From contig NZ_FOBF01000002.1 in NCBI RefSeq assembly GCF_900109355.1, forward strand, positions 592,430 to 656,429: 64,000 bases of DNA, in the 5' to 3' direction. Of the stretch, positions 8,588 through 18,356 are shown piece by piece. Origin of the DNA: Nonomuraea pusilla (GTDB taxonomy: Bacteria > Actinomycetota > Actinomycetes > Streptosporangiales > Streptosporangiaceae). Position 1 is the first letter of the stretch. Each line of letters starts with the position of its first letter. Position numbers and translations under genes: made by a program. The notes below the pieces were generated by a model. The model made no database searches. It was not told where the DNA came from and saw only the letters and a program-made list of their open reading frames with translations.

Positions 8588-9817
8588 TCACCTTTTGAGC
8601 ACGAGGGCGGCGGTGAACCCGCCATGCCCGTGGGCCAGCACGAGCGCGGTACGCAGCACGCCGTCGCGGGGCTGACCGAGGACGAGGTCGATGTCGCATC
8701 CCGGCGCGAGCCGGGAGGGGCCGACGGTGGCCGGGATGATGCCGTCGCGCAGCGCCAGTAGCGACGTCGCCACGTCGAGGGCGGCGCCGCCGCCGTAAAG
8801 CCGGCCGGTCAGCGTCTTGGGCGCGGTGACCGGGACGCCCCGCGGGCCGAACACCGCGGTGATGGCCCGCGCCTCGGCGAGGTCGTCGCCCGGCGTGCCG
8901 CAGGCGTCCGCGAACACGACGTCCACCTCGGACGGCGCCGTACCCGCGTCGGCCAGCGCGCGCTCGATCGTGCGGCGCATGGCCGGCGGCCGGTCGGAGC
9001 CCGGCGGCGGGTCAAAGCCCGCCGCGTAGCCGGCGATCGCGCCGTAGACCGTGCCGGCGCCGCGTCGCCTGGCGCTCTCGGCGTTCTCCACGATGAGCAT
9101 GGCGCCGCCCTCGCCAGGCAGGTAGCCGGAGGCCGCCTCGTCGAACGGCAGGTACGCGCGCCCCGGGTCGTCGACAGTGGACAGCCTGCCGCTGGACAGC
9201 TGCGCGACCAGGCCGTAGGGGCACAACGAGGCGTCGGTGCCGCCGGTCACCACGATGCGGGACCCCCGCCGGACCAGCCTGCGTGCCTGCCCGAGCGCGT
9301 CCAGGCCGCCGGCCTGCTCGCAGCACAGCACTCCGCAGGGGCCGCGCATGCCGTGCCGGATCGACACCTGACCGGTGGTGGCGGCGTAGAACCAGGCGAT
9401 CGACTGGTAGGCGCCCACCCAGGAGGGGCCCTTGCGGTAGAGCCGCTCCATCTCGTGCTGGCCGAACTCGGTGCCGCCCGACGAACTCGCGGTCACCACC
9501 GCCATCTCGTACTCGGGCAGCTCGGAGGGGACCACGCCGGCGTCGGCCAGCGCCGCCTCGGCGGCCACCAGACCCATGTGCGTCCAGTGGTCGGTCTGCG
9601 GGATCAGCCGGCCGGGGAGTTGCTCCGCCGCGACGAAGCCGGGCACCTGCCCGGCCAGCCGCACCGGGTAGCCGGTCGCGTCGAACCGGGTGATCCTGCC
9701 GATCCCCGACTTGCCGGCCAGCGTGGCCTGCCAGTGCGTCTCGGTCCCGATCCCGGTCGGCGCCACGACCCCGATGCCGGTCACCACCGGGCTGTCCGCC
9801 ATGTCGGCCACGTTCAT
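8588..9817 (-). CDS. Chain-length factor (KS-beta)
   Basis: Partner of KS-alpha in the minimal type II PKS, setting chain length and taking part in priming. 409 residues with the thiolase fold ([19 protein letters not shown] at the N-terminus, [14 protein letters not shown] at the C-terminus). The nucleophilic Cys is replaced by Gln in [12 protein letters not shown], the hallmark of chain-length factors. ATG 9817 is coupled to the transporter stop (ATGA) and has AAGGAGGG upstream. The odd feature is location: on the opposite strand and about 7.5 kb from the KS-alpha gene, between a transporter and an SDR, whereas the two subunits are normally encoded side by side. Confidence 0.94.
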   Translation of the reverse strand: MNVADMADSPVVTGIGVVAPTGIGTETHWQATLAGKSGIGRITRFDATGYPVRLAGQVPGFVAAEQLPGRLIPQTDHWTHMGLVAAEAALADAGVVPSELPEYEMAVVTASSSGGTEFGQHEMERLYRKGPSWVGAYQSIAWFYAATTGQVSIRHGMRGPCGVLCCEQAGGLDALGQARRLVRRGSRIVVTGGTDASLCPYGLVAQLSSGRLSTVDDPGRAYLPFDEAASGYLPGEGGAMLIVENAESARRRGAGTVYGAIAGYAAGFDPPPGSDRPPAMRRTIERALADAGTAPSEVDVVFADACGTPGDDLAEARAITAVFGPRGVPVTAPKTLTGRLYGGGAALDVATSLLALRDGIIPATVGPSRLAPGCDIDLVLGQPRDGVLRTALVLAHGHGGFTAALVLKR

Positions 9818-11322
9818 CGGCTGCCCTCCTTGACGGCGTCGCCCGAGGCGTGCGGGGCGGGAGTGTGAAGACCGGCCGTCAGCCCGTTGGCGAGGGGGCG
9901 GCGGCCGAGCGCGAAGGCGAGCCCGCAGACCGCCGCCACGCCGCCGAGGCCGAGGTAGTACAGCGGCTCGGGGATCACTTCGGCCAGCCGGACCACGCCG
10001 CTGCCCAGCCCGCCGCCGAGCCCGGCGAACAGCCACATCAGGCCGAGCGTGCGTCCCATGAAGCCCGGCGGGAGCACCTCGGCGGCCGCCGAGATGATCA
10101 CCGCGGCGACGATGACCTCGCCGCAGGCGTGGGTGAGGTAGACGATGACCAGCCAGAGGGGCGACACCTTTTCGCCCGACGAGGCGAGCACCGTCGCCAG
10201 CGACATGATCAGGAAGCCCGCGCCGACGAGGATGAGCCCGATGGCGAGCTTCACCGGGACGTGGTTCCGGCCGCCGAGCGCCGGCAACACGACGGCGATC
10301 AGTGGCGCGAGCAGCAGGATGAACAGTGGCGTCGCCGCCTGCAGCCAGCTCGCCGGGATCTCCATGCCGAGCACCAGGCGGTCCACGTGGTCCCGGGCGA
10401 AGAGGTTCAGCAGCGACGCGGCGTGTGCGATGATCATCCAGAAGAGCGTGGAACCCAGGAAGACGGCGAGGAAGGCGCGCAGCCGACGCCGGTCCAGCGC
10501 GCCGAGGCCCGGGTTGCGGTAGACCACGATGTAGCACACGATCGGCAGGATCACGCTGAACACGCCGACCAGCCCGATCGCCATGGACACGCTGAGCAGG
10601 CCGGCCAGCCCCAGGGCGAGCACCGCCGCCACGACCACGGCAACCGCCAGCCCGATCCGCCGCGCGACGGTGGTGCGCTCACCGGCCGTCAGCGACCGCA
10701 CCGGCCGGTGCCCCACCTCGCCGAACTGGCCGGCGCCCAACCTGAGCTGGATCGCGGTGGTCAGCATGACCAGCGCGGCCACCAGGAACGCCAGACTCCA
10801 GCTGACGCGCTCTCCCAGGTAGCCGACCAGCAGCGGCGCCGCCAGCGCGGAGACCTGCGTCGCGATGTACATGAGCGAGATTCCCGCCTCGCGGCCGCGG
10901 CTCCCCCCGAACATCAGGTTGATCATGGCCTGGTGGTTCGGCTTGTACACGGCGCTGCCGACGGCCACCAGCGGCAGGCCGACCGCGGCGGCCCAGCCCG
11001 CGGGCACGGCCAGGCACAGGTAGCCGGCCACGCCGACCAGACAGCCGACGACCAGCGCCCGCCGGTTGCCCAGCAACCGGTCACCGAGCCAGCCGCCGAA
11101 GATCGACAACATGAACATGAACCCGATCCAGGCGCCGAACAACGTCGCGGCGTCGGTGACCGGCAGGCCGAGGCCGCCGCGCGAGACGGGTGCGGACGCG
11201 TACAGCACCAGGATCGCCTGCAGGCCGTAGAAACCGAAACGCTCAAGTGCGTCGCTGGTGAACAAGGTCAGGTACCAGCGAGGCATGGCGCGCAGCGTGA
11301 TGGCTGTGTCAGAGGTCCTCAT
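9814..11322 (-). CDS. POT/PTR-family (MFS) transporter
   Basis: Proton-coupled membrane transporter, 502 residues with 12-14 predicted hydrophobic helices. The ERFGFYGLQAILVLY segment at residues 27-41 corresponds to the PTR2 signature (ExxERxxYYG type), followed by the MFS motif GGWLGDRLLGNRRAL. POT members import di- and tripeptides, but members inside biosynthetic clusters may export the product. First gene of the polyketide operon, coupled to the chain-length factor by ATGA. A low-complexity TPAPHASGD tail ends the protein. Substrate not determinable. Confidence 0.85.
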   Translation of the reverse strand: MRTSDTAITLRAMPRWYLTLFTSDALERFGFYGLQAILVLYASAPVSRGGLGLPVTDAATLFGAWIGFMFMLSIFGGWLGDRLLGNRRALVVGCLVGVAGYLCLAVPAGWAAAVGLPLVAVGSAVYKPNHQAMINLMFGGSRGREAGISLMYIATQVSALAAPLLVGYLGERVSWSLAFLVAALVMLTTAIQLRLGAGQFGEVGHRPVRSLTAGERTTVARRIGLAVAVVVAAVLALGLAGLLSVSMAIGLVGVFSVILPIVCYIVVYRNPGLGALDRRRLRAFLAVFLGSTLFWMIIAHAASLLNLFARDHVDRLVLGMEIPASWLQAATPLFILLLAPLIAVVLPALGGRNHVPVKLAIGLILVGAGFLIMSLATVLASSGEKVSPLWLVIVYLTHACGEVIVAAVIISAAAEVLPPGFMGRTLGLMWLFAGLGGGLGSGVVRLAEVIPEPLYYLGLGGVAAVCGLAFALGRRPLANGLTAGLHTPAPHASGDAVKEGSR

Positions 11323-11784
11323 CGCGCCCCGCCGCCCGAGGGGACGCCGCCGGCCTGGACGCCGGCAGGCGCCGATACTCTCAGCTCGTACATGCAGGCC
11401 CTTCTTTCAGCTTGACCCGAGCAACACCCTCTTGCGTACGGCACCCGACTCGAATCTCCCTTGCGTTGCGGGCAGCGATCCGTTCAGCGGCTGGTACGGA
11501 GGCATGCGGCGGGCGAGGCGAGCGCGCGGGAAAAGCGCATCGAGGGGTTCCGCGCGCGGACACGGCGCCATCAACAACATCGGCAGCGGCGCCGCTGCCC
11601 TCCGGCCTGGGCAGCGGCATCTACGGCGCCACCGAAGCCGCCCTCGAATCCGGACAGGCCGTCGCCCTCAAGCGCCTCGCCGACCCCGCCACCAGACCCG
11701 CGAACTCCCCGGCCCGCGTGCAGAGAAGACGAAGTCCGCCCGGCAGAGCTCTCCTGGTGGTCGTGGGGGCGAGCGGCGAACAGG
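11323..11784. other. Intergenic region upstream of the polyketide operon
   Basis: About 460 bases. It should hold the promoter of the minus-strand operon starting at 11322. A single reverse-oriented TCGAG (CTCGA at 11449) is present, but no second heptamer at 11-bp spacing. The part from about 11570 to 11720 reads well in one plus frame (including GSGIYGATEAALESGQAV), without a start or recognisable family, so it may be a degraded coding remnant. Confidence 0.4.
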
Positions 11785-12462
11785 TCAGAGCGGGCGGTCG
11801 TCGGCGATGCCGTAGCGGGCGACGCGGCCGTCGGCCAGCACCGCCATTCCGCCGCAGACGCGCAGCAGACCGTCGTCCATCGTGCGGGAGCTGGCCATCA
11901 CCATCCGCTCCTCGCCCAGGGCGGCTGTCAGCTCCCACAGGTTCGCCCGTTCCTCCGGGGACAGCCCGCCGGGCAGTTCGTCGATCACCAGCAGGCGGGG
12001 GTCGGTGATCAGTGCCGTGGCGATGGCGACCCGCCTGAGCAGTTCGCCGGTGAAGTCCGCCATGCTCCTGTGCGCGACCTCGGTCAGTCCTACGAGCTCC
12101 GACACCTCGGAGATGCGCCGCCGCCGGAGGGCCCGGTCGGTCAGGCCTCTGGACATGCCGACGTAGTTCAGGTACTCGGGCACGGTCAGGTCGGGGTACT
12201 GCCCCGGAACCTCCGGCACGTACCCGACCATCTGCTGTCCCGGGTCCCGGCCGGCGGGGCCCACGAGTTCCCTGCCGTCGAGCTCGACCTTCCCGCTGGT
12301 CGGGCAGACGAGCCCGGCGAGGATGCGCAGGAGTGTGCTCTTCCCGGCTCCGGCGGCGCCGAAGAGGCCGAACACGCCGCCGGAAGCACTGAGCTCCACT
12401 CCGGCCAGCGCCTGTACCTGCCCCTGGAACACCTTCGTCAGGCTGCGGATCTCGATGCTCAC
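11785..12462 (-). CDS. Orphan ABC transporter ATP-binding protein
   Basis: 225-residue nucleotide-binding subunit with Walker A GAAGAGKST (35-43). The rest is degenerate: the signature region reads TGELLRRVAIA instead of LSGGQ, the Walker B end is VIDELPGG instead of DEPT, and the H-loop position reads MASSRTMDD, without the usual His. No permease gene adjoins it. It starts at GTG 12462, divergent from lanM and 138 bp away. By position it could give self-protection to the lanthipeptide producer, as LanF ATPases do, but without a LanEG permease this is speculative; the altered motifs suggest slow or absent ATP turnover. Confidence 0.75.
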   Translation of the reverse strand: MSIEIRSLTKVFQGQVQALAGVELSASGGVFGLFGAAGAGKSTLLRILAGLVCPTSGKVELDGRELVGPAGRDPGQQMVGYVPEVPGQYPDLTVPEYLNYVGMSRGLTDRALRRRRISEVSELVGLTEVAHRSMADFTGELLRRVAIATALITDPRLLVIDELPGGLSPEERANLWELTAALGEERMVMASSRTMDDGLLRVCGGMAVLADGRVARYGIADDRPL

Positions 12463-12600
12463 GCTGAACTCTCCAAGACACAGCGGGTGGGGACTAAGGG
12501 ATCAAGAGTGGGGTACCCCTGAGGGATTTCCCTGAAGCTCCCGGGCCGCCGCCTGGACGAACCTGACGGCATCCGTTCGATCTGCGCTTGGGAGTAGTTC
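12463..12600. promoter_or_regulatory. Divergent promoter region between the ABC ATPase and lanM
   Basis: Holds a perfect 10-bp palindrome GGGGTACCCC at 12510-12519, then AGGGATTTCCCT (12523-12534, a 5-bp inverted repeat). These are candidate operator elements for the lanthipeptide genes; the regulator is unknown, the LAL protein at 18921 being one possibility. The GGGAG before lanM (about 12589-12593) is a good ribosome site. Confidence 0.35.
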
Positions 12601-15600
12601 ATGTCGGACACCACGGTCGCGGCGATCGACACCGCGACGCCCGCGGCGGGCCCGCCAGCGTGGGTCAGGGCGCTGACCCTGACGGAGCGCGCCGCGGCGG
12701 GAGCACCCGAGGCGGCGAGCGAGGCCGGCGACCTGGCGCACAGGCGGCTGCAGCGCTGGAAGCGGGCCCACGGCCTGGCCGACGGACCGGCGTTCGCGGC
12801 TCGCCTGGCGGCGTTACCCGACGGCTGCGGGAGCGAGGCCTCGCTGCTGGCGCTGCTGGCCGAGCCTCCCGAGCGGTTGAGCGCCAGGGTGGGCACCGTC
12901 CCTGACTGGAGCAGGACTCTCGACCGCGTGCTGTCCAGCGAACGCCGTGGCCCGACCGCGCCGGAGGCCGACTGGCGGCAGGGCATGGCGGCGATCGTCG
13001 AGCCGTTCGCCGAGGACGCGCTCCGGCGCCTGGAGCCGGACATCCCCCGGGAGCACTTCGACGCGCTGCGCTCCGACATCGCCGCCGCGCTGAACGTCGC
13101 GCTGCTCGGCCTGGCCACGCGGACGCTGGTGCTGGAGCTCAACGTGCTGCGCGTGGAGGGACGGCTCACCGGGGACACGCCCGAAGCGCGGTTCGCGTCC
13201 TTCGTCGCGTACTTCACCGCTCCCGAGGGGCGGCGCGCGCTGCTCACCGAGTACCAGGTGCTCGGACGGCTGCTCTCGCAGCGGGCCGACCAGACCGTGA
13301 CCGCGGTGAGGGAGCTGCTGCGGCGCTGGGCCGCGGACCGGGAGGCCGTCGTCGCCGCCCTCTTCGGCGCGGCCGATCCCGGCCCGCTCACCGGGCTGAC
13401 ACTCAACGACGGCGACACCCATCAGGGCGGCCGGGCGGTGGCGATCCTCGGCTTCGCCTCAGGCGCGCGGCTGGTGTACAAGCCGCGTTCCGTCATCGTG
13501 CACGCCCGGTTCGCAACGCTGCTGCGCTGGTTCGACGAGCGGGCGGGGCGGATGGGCCTGCGCGTCCCCGAGGTCGTGGAGCGCGAGGGGTACGGCTGGA
13601 TCGCGTTCGTGGACGCCGCCCCATGCCACTCCCTGGAGGAGGTGGACGGTTACTACCGGCGGCTCGGCGCGCTTCTGGCGCTGTTGCACACCATCGAGGC
13701 GGCGGACTTCCACTTCGAGAACCTCATCGCCCACGGCGACCAGCCGGTCCTCATCGACCTGGAGGCGCTGTTCCACCCGCAGCCCGCCCGTCCCGTCGTG
13801 CTGGAGGAGGGCGAGGACCCCGCGCTGACCGCGCTGAACTCGTCGGTCACCCGGGTGGGGGTGCTTCCCATGCTCCTGTCGGGCGAGGGCGGCGAGCTGG
13901 ACCTCGGCGGGCTGGGCGGCGACGCGGGGGCGATGTACCCCTTCGCCCTGCCGACGCTGGAGGACGGCGGTACCGACACGATGCGGATGGTGCGGCGGCG
14001 GACGGCGCTCGGCGGCGGCAGCAACAAGCCGACGCTCGACGGTGTCCCCGCCGAGCCGGCGCGCCACGTCGACCAGCTCGTGCTCGGCTTCCGTACCGGA
14101 TACGACGTGATCCTGCGCCACCGCGAGGAGTTCGCGGCGGCGGGTGGCCCGCTCACCGCCTTCGCCGAGGTGGAGGTGCGCGCCGTGCTGCGCGCCACCC
14201 ACGTGTACGGCACGCTCCTCGACGAGGGCTCCCATCCCGACCTGATGCGCGACGCCCTGAACCGGGACCGGCACCTGGACTTCCTCTGGTCGGCGTCGTC
14301 GGCCGAGGACTCGCTGCTGCGGGTGGTGCCCTACGAGCAGGCCGATCTGTGGGCGGGCGACATCCCGCTGTTCACCGGCCGTCCGGGCTCCCGCGACCTG
14401 TGGGACAGCCGCGGCGAGCGGATCCCCGGCTTCTTCCCGGCCAGCCCCCTCGACCGGGTCCACGCCAAGCTCGCCGGCATGGGCGCGGCCGATCGGGCGC
14501 GGCAGGAATGGATCATCCGCGCGACCCTGGCGACGAGACCCGCCGTCACAGGCACGGCCTCCCGCGCGGAACCCGCCTACCGGCTGGTCCCGCAGGAGAC
14601 TGCGGAACGCTGCCTGGAGCAGGCCGTACGGATCGGTGACCGGCTGACCGAGCTGGCGATCCGCGACGGCGAGCGGGTGTCGTGGCTGGGGCTGCAGCCG
14701 GTCGGGGAGGCGGGCTGGCGGGTCTCGCCGCTCAAGACCGACCTCTACGGCGGCCACACCGGCATCGCGGTCTTCCTTGCCAGGCTGGGCGCGGTCACCG
14801 GCGAGCGCCGCTTCGTCGACCTGGCGCGGCGGGCGTTCTGGATGATCCCTCCGCTGCTCGACCGCTACCCGCTCATGCCGGCCGAGCAGCGCGGGCAACT
14901 GTTCGGCCTGGGCGGGTTCAGCGGGATGCCGGGGCTGGCCTACGGGTTGCTCCACGTCGCCTCCTGCGCCGGCGCGGACGCCGTCCCGTCCGTGGTGAAG
15001 GCCGTCGAGCACGTCGGCGGGCTCCTGGACGAGGACGTCCCGGACCCGCTGGACATCCTCGGCGGCAGCGCGGGCACGATCGGCGCCCTGCTCGCCGTCC
15101 ACGCCCACACCGGTTCGGACCGGGCGCTGGACGTCGCCATCGCGTGCGGCCGGCGGCTGGTGGACCGCGCCGCGTCCCAGGAACACGGCGTGGCCTGGCC
15201 CGCCGTCGGGGCGAGCCGGCCGCTGTCGGGCTTCTCGCACGGGGCCGCGGGGGTCGGCTGGGCGCTGATCAGGCTCGGCGCGGTGACGGGCCAGGACCGG
15301 TTCACCGAGGCGGGGCTCGGCGCGTTCGCCTACGAACGCGCCGACTACAGCCCCCAACTGCGCAACTGGCCCGACCACCGGGTGGAACGGAGCGACGGCG
15401 CCGACACGTTCGTCCCGCACATGTACGCCTGGTGCCACGGCGCGCCCGGCATCGGTCTGGCCAGGGCCGGCGTGCTGGACCTCCACGACGACCCCGCCCT
15501 CCGCGCCGACCTGGACCTGGCGCTGGCGGCGACCGTACGGGGCGGGCTGTCGCTGCGCGGCCACAGCCTCTGCCACGGCGTCTTCGGCAACGCCGACCTG

Positions 15601-15837
15601 TTGCTGCTGGCCGAGGAGCGCGGGGCCCGCCTCGCCCCGCAAGCCCGGAGCGCGCTGCTGCGTGCCGTGGACTCCCTCGACCGTGACGGCCCGGTGTGCG
15701 GCACGCCGGGAGAGATCGAGACGCCGTCGCTCATGACGGGCCTGGCCGGGATCGGCTACGGCCTGCTGCGGCTGGCCTCGCCCGAGACCGTCCCCTCCGT
15801 GCTCCTCTTCGAGCCGCCGAAGCGGGTGACGACGTGA
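12601..15837 (+). CDS. lanM: Class II lanthipeptide synthetase LanM
   Basis: Bifunctional cytoplasmic enzyme that phosphorylates and dehydrates Ser/Thr in a precursor core and then cyclises with Cys to (methyl)lanthionine. 1078 residues. The dehydratase half (to about residue 650) shows KPRSVIVHARF near 293, the kinase-like catalytic segment DFHFENLIAHGD near 369 with LIDLE, and GGGSNKP near 471. The LanC-like cyclase half (about 690-1070) has the zinc ligands Cys945 (WCHG) and Cys991-His992 (SLCHG). ATG 12601 has GGGAG upstream. The stop overlaps the LanT start in GTGA. As the only synthetase present it must serve all three downstream precursors. Confidence 0.97.
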   Translation: MSDTTVAAIDTATPAAGPPAWVRALTLTERAAAGAPEAASEAGDLAHRRLQRWKRAHGLADGPAFAARLAALPDGCGSEASLLALLAEPPERLSARVGTVPDWSRTLDRVLSSERRGPTAPEADWRQGMAAIVEPFAEDALRRLEPDIPREHFDALRSDIAAALNVALLGLATRTLVLELNVLRVEGRLTGDTPEARFASFVAYFTAPEGRRALLTEYQVLGRLLSQRADQTVTAVRELLRRWAADREAVVAALFGAADPGPLTGLTLNDGDTHQGGRAVAILGFASGARLVYKPRSVIVHARFATLLRWFDERAGRMGLRVPEVVEREGYGWIAFVDAAPCHSLEEVDGYYRRLGALLALLHTIEAADFHFENLIAHGDQPVLIDLEALFHPQPARPVVLEEGEDPALTALNSSVTRVGVLPMLLSGEGGELDLGGLGGDAGAMYPFALPTLEDGGTDTMRMVRRRTALGGGSNKPTLDGVPAEPARHVDQLVLGFRTGYDVILRHREEFAAAGGPLTAFAEVEVRAVLRATHVYGTLLDEGSHPDLMRDALNRDRHLDFLWSASSAEDSLLRVVPYEQADLWAGDIPLFTGRPGSRDLWDSRGERIPGFFPASPLDRVHAKLAGMGAADRARQEWIIRATLATRPAVTGTASRAEPAYRLVPQETAERCLEQAVRIGDRLTELAIRDGERVSWLGLQPVGEAGWRVSPLKTDLYGGHTGIAVFLARLGAVTGERRFVDLARRAFWMIPPLLDRYPLMPAEQRGQLFGLGGFSGMPGLAYGLLHVASCAGADAVPSVVKAVEHVGGLLDEDVPDPLDILGGSAGTIGALLAVHAHTGSDRALDVAIACGRRLVDRAASQEHGVAWPAVGASRPLSGFSHGAAGVGWALIRLGAVTGQDRFTEAGLGAFAYERADYSPQLRNWPDHRVERSDGADTFVPHMYAWCHGAPGIGLARAGVLDLHDDPALRADLDLALAATVRGGLSLRGHSLCHGVFGNADLLLLAEERGARLAPQARSALLRAVDSLDRDGPVCGTPGEIETPSLMTGLAGIGYGLLRLASPETVPSVLLFEPPKRVTT

Positions 15838-18071
15838 ACCGGATCCGCTTGGCCGTCATGGCGATGCTCGCGATGGTGCGCCGCCGCACCCGGCGTGTCC
15901 CCCTGCGCCAGCAGCTCACGGCGACGGAGTGCGGGATCGCCTGCCTGGCCATGATCGCCAGCTACTTCGGACGTCACACCATGATGGCCGAGTGCCGCAC
16001 CTTCCTCTCCGCGGGACGGGACGGCCTGTCGGTCGGCCGCCTCATGGACGCGGCGGCCCGGCTCGGCCTGGCCGCGGACGTCGAGCAGGTGGCACCGGCG
16101 GACCTCCCCGACGGCCCGCTGATGCTGTTCTGGCGGGGTCGCCACTTCGTGGTGCTGGAGCGGCGCACCCGCCGGTGGGTCCGGATCGCCGATCCCAGCG
16201 GCGGACGCCGGCGGCTGACCCACGCCGAGTTCGCCGAGGAGTACAGCGGGATCTGCCTGACCCTGCGCCCCGAGCCGGGCTTCCGGCCTCGGCCGGGCCG
16301 CGCCCGCGACTGGCCGATCCCCCGCTACCTGCGTGAGGTGCTGGCCGTGCCGGGGACCCGGGTGCCGATGGCCGGCATCCTGCTGGCGTCGGCCGCGCTG
16401 CAGGGCGTCGGGCTCGCCCTGCCCCTCGCCACCGCGTACGTCGTCGACACGCTGCTGCCGCAACGCCAGGCGAGCCTCGTGCCGCTGCTGGCCCTCGGGG
16501 TCGCGGTGACCGCCGTGACGCACGCCGGCGCGGCGCTGATGCGGGGCTGGGTGGCGGTCACCCTGCGCACCCGGGCCAACGCCACGCTCACCCGCGGCTT
16601 CATGGCGCATCTCCTGCGGCTGCCCCTGCTGTTCTTCCTCCAGCGGTCCCGGGGCGACCTCCTGATGCGGCTGGCCAGCGTGATGAGCGCGCGCGAGGTG
16701 CTGACCGGTCAGCTCTTCATGATCGTGCTCGACGCCTCGATGCTCACCTTCTACCTGGTCGGCCTGGCCGTGATGGCCCCCGCGTACCTGGCGCTGACCC
16801 TCCTGCTCGGCCTGGTCCAGGTCGGCCTGATCGTCGTCACGTACGGCGGGCAGGGCAGGCTGGCCAAGCGCGAGCTGTACGCCATGTCGGAGGAGCAGGG
16901 CTACCTGGTCGAGACGCTGGACGCGGTGCTGCCGCTGAAGGCGAACGGCGCGGAGACCCGGGCGCTGCGTCACTGGGGCACCCTGTTCGAACGGCACCAG
17001 GTCGCCAGCCTCAGGCGGGGCCGCTCCTCGGCCGTGGTCGAGGCGGCGCTGAGCATGATGCGGGTCCTGTCGCCGCTGGCCATGCTGGTGCTCGGCGTGA
17101 GCCTCGTGCTGGACGGCACGATGACCGCGGGCGCGATGCTGGCCGCCAACGCCGTCGCGGTGGCGGTCCTGACCCCGCTCGGCTCCCTCGCCACGGCGGG
17201 CCAGTCCCTGCAGTCGGTGAGGGCGCAGGTGGAGCGCATGCACGACGTGCTCGACTCCGAGCAGGAGCCGGTCGGCCGGACGAGCCTCCCCGGCAGCGGG
17301 CCGATCGGCGTGGAACTGTCCCAGGTCACGTTCGGCTACGACCCGGAGAGCACCCGCGTGCTCCAGGACATCTCGCTCAGGATGCGGCCGGGGTGCAAGA
17401 TCGGCGTGGCCGGCCGTACCGGATCGGGCAAGAGCACCCTGGCGCTGATGGTCCTGGGCCTGCTGCGCCCCGACAGCGGCGAGATCCGCCTGTCCGGGGT
17501 CCCCCTGGACGAGCTCGACCTGCACGAGCTCCGGGCGAGCTGCGGCGCGGTGCTCCAGCACCTGTCGCTGTTCGACGGGTCCATCTCCGACAACATCACC
17601 ATGGGCAGCCGGGACGCCTCGCAGGCCGACGTGGAGTACGCGGCCGAGGTGGCCGGACTGCACGACGACGTCCAGCGGATGCCCATGCGCTACGCGACAC
17701 GGGTCGGCGAGGGCGGCATGGCCCTGTCGGCCGGGCAGCGCCAGCGGGTGGCGCTCGCCCGGGCCCTGGTTCACCGCCCCCGGCTGCTCATCCTCGACGA
17801 GGCGACCAGCCATCTGGATCCGGCCACCGAGCGCAGGGTGGACGCGGCGCTCAACCGGCTGCAGGTGACCCGGCTGGTCATCTCCCACCGCCTGTCCGCC
17901 ATCGAGAACGCCGACGAGATCGTGGTGCTCGACGCCGGGCGCATCGCCGAGCGCGGCACCCACGCTGAGCTGCTCGAACTCGGCGGCCACTACGCCGCCA
18001 TGTTCGGCCCCCTGACCTCCGGAGAGACCGCGACCGCCGCCGAGCGGCTGCCCGGCCTCGTCCGGAAGTGA
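15834..18071 (+). CDS. lanT: Lanthipeptide ABC transporter/leader protease LanT (C39 peptidase)
   Basis: Membrane protein that removes the leader at double-glycine-type sites and exports the mature peptide. 745 residues in three parts: an N-terminal C39 cysteine peptidase (Cys33 in TECGIACL, His104 in GRHFVVLE, Asp120 in ADPSGG), a six-helix transmembrane domain (about 165-440), and an ATPase (Walker A GRTGSGKST near 527, signature LSAGQRQ near 632, Walker B LLILDEA near 651). All protease residues are present, so it should be active. The GTG start at 15834 overlaps the lanM stop; an alternative ATG lies at 15858. The precursor genes follow 64 bp downstream. Confidence 0.96.
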   Translation: MNRIRLAVMAMLAMVRRRTRRVPLRQQLTATECGIACLAMIASYFGRHTMMAECRTFLSAGRDGLSVGRLMDAAARLGLAADVEQVAPADLPDGPLMLFWRGRHFVVLERRTRRWVRIADPSGGRRRLTHAEFAEEYSGICLTLRPEPGFRPRPGRARDWPIPRYLREVLAVPGTRVPMAGILLASAALQGVGLALPLATAYVVDTLLPQRQASLVPLLALGVAVTAVTHAGAALMRGWVAVTLRTRANATLTRGFMAHLLRLPLLFFLQRSRGDLLMRLASVMSAREVLTGQLFMIVLDASMLTFYLVGLAVMAPAYLALTLLLGLVQVGLIVVTYGGQGRLAKRELYAMSEEQGYLVETLDAVLPLKANGAETRALRHWGTLFERHQVASLRRGRSSAVVEAALSMMRVLSPLAMLVLGVSLVLDGTMTAGAMLAANAVAVAVLTPLGSLATAGQSLQSVRAQVERMHDVLDSEQEPVGRTSLPGSGPIGVELSQVTFGYDPESTRVLQDISLRMRPGCKIGVAGRTGSGKSTLALMVLGLLRPDSGEIRLSGVPLDELDLHELRASCGAVLQHLSLFDGSISDNITMGSRDASQADVEYAAEVAGLHDDVQRMPMRYATRVGEGGMALSAGQRQRVALARALVHRPRLLILDEATSHLDPATERRVDAALNRLQVTRLVISHRLSAIENADEIVVLDAGRIAERGTHAELLELGGHYAAMFGPLTSGETATAAERLPGLVRK

Positions 18072-18135
18072 CGCCGCGCCACGGCGCGGCACCCCCCATA
18101 ACCGCACGACCCATCGAAAGGAAGTGAAATCCAAC

Positions 18136-18324
18136 ATGGACCGCGACCTGATCCGCGCCTGGAAGGACGAGGATCACCGCGAGGACCTGCTCGGGATCAG
18201 CCACCCGGCGGGCGACATCGACCTGAGCACGGCCGCCGGTGCGAGCAACACCTGGTGGATCACCAGCACCCCCGCCTGCACCTTCGTCACCGTCATCTTC
18301 GGCACGTTCAAGAAGGCCGAGTAA
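18136..18324 (+). CDS. lanA1: Lanthipeptide precursor A1
   Basis: 62-residue precursor with a leader of the mersacidin/lichenicidin type (LIRAWKDEDHRE...HPAGDIDLS). The leader is 36 residues ending in GA, a LanT-compatible site. The 26-residue core has eight Ser/Thr and a single Cys (core position 12, in TPACTF), so only one thioether ring is possible, with other Ser/Thr left as such or dehydrated. It has WW at positions 4-5 and a Lys-Lys near the end. GGAAG lies 11 bases upstream of ATG; a GTG at 18124 in the same frame sits inside the ribosome site and is unlikely. Too small to compare reliably with named lantibiotics. Confidence 0.9.
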   Translation: MDRDLIRAWKDEDHREDLLGISHPAGDIDLSTAAGASNTWWITSTPACTFVTVIFGTFKKAE

Positions 18325-18356
18325 CACTCCCCTCCCACAGGAAGGAACCCCCCCAC

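Noticed and set aside
10583..11415. Plus-strand frames over the POT transporter and its upstream gap
   Set aside because: His/Asp/Arg/Gln-rich shadow sequence; the minus-strand product is a clear membrane transporter.
13459..18137. Two long minus-strand open frames opposite lanM and lanT (727 and 793 codons)
   Set aside because: They mirror the codon positions of the certain genes and encode no recognisable family.
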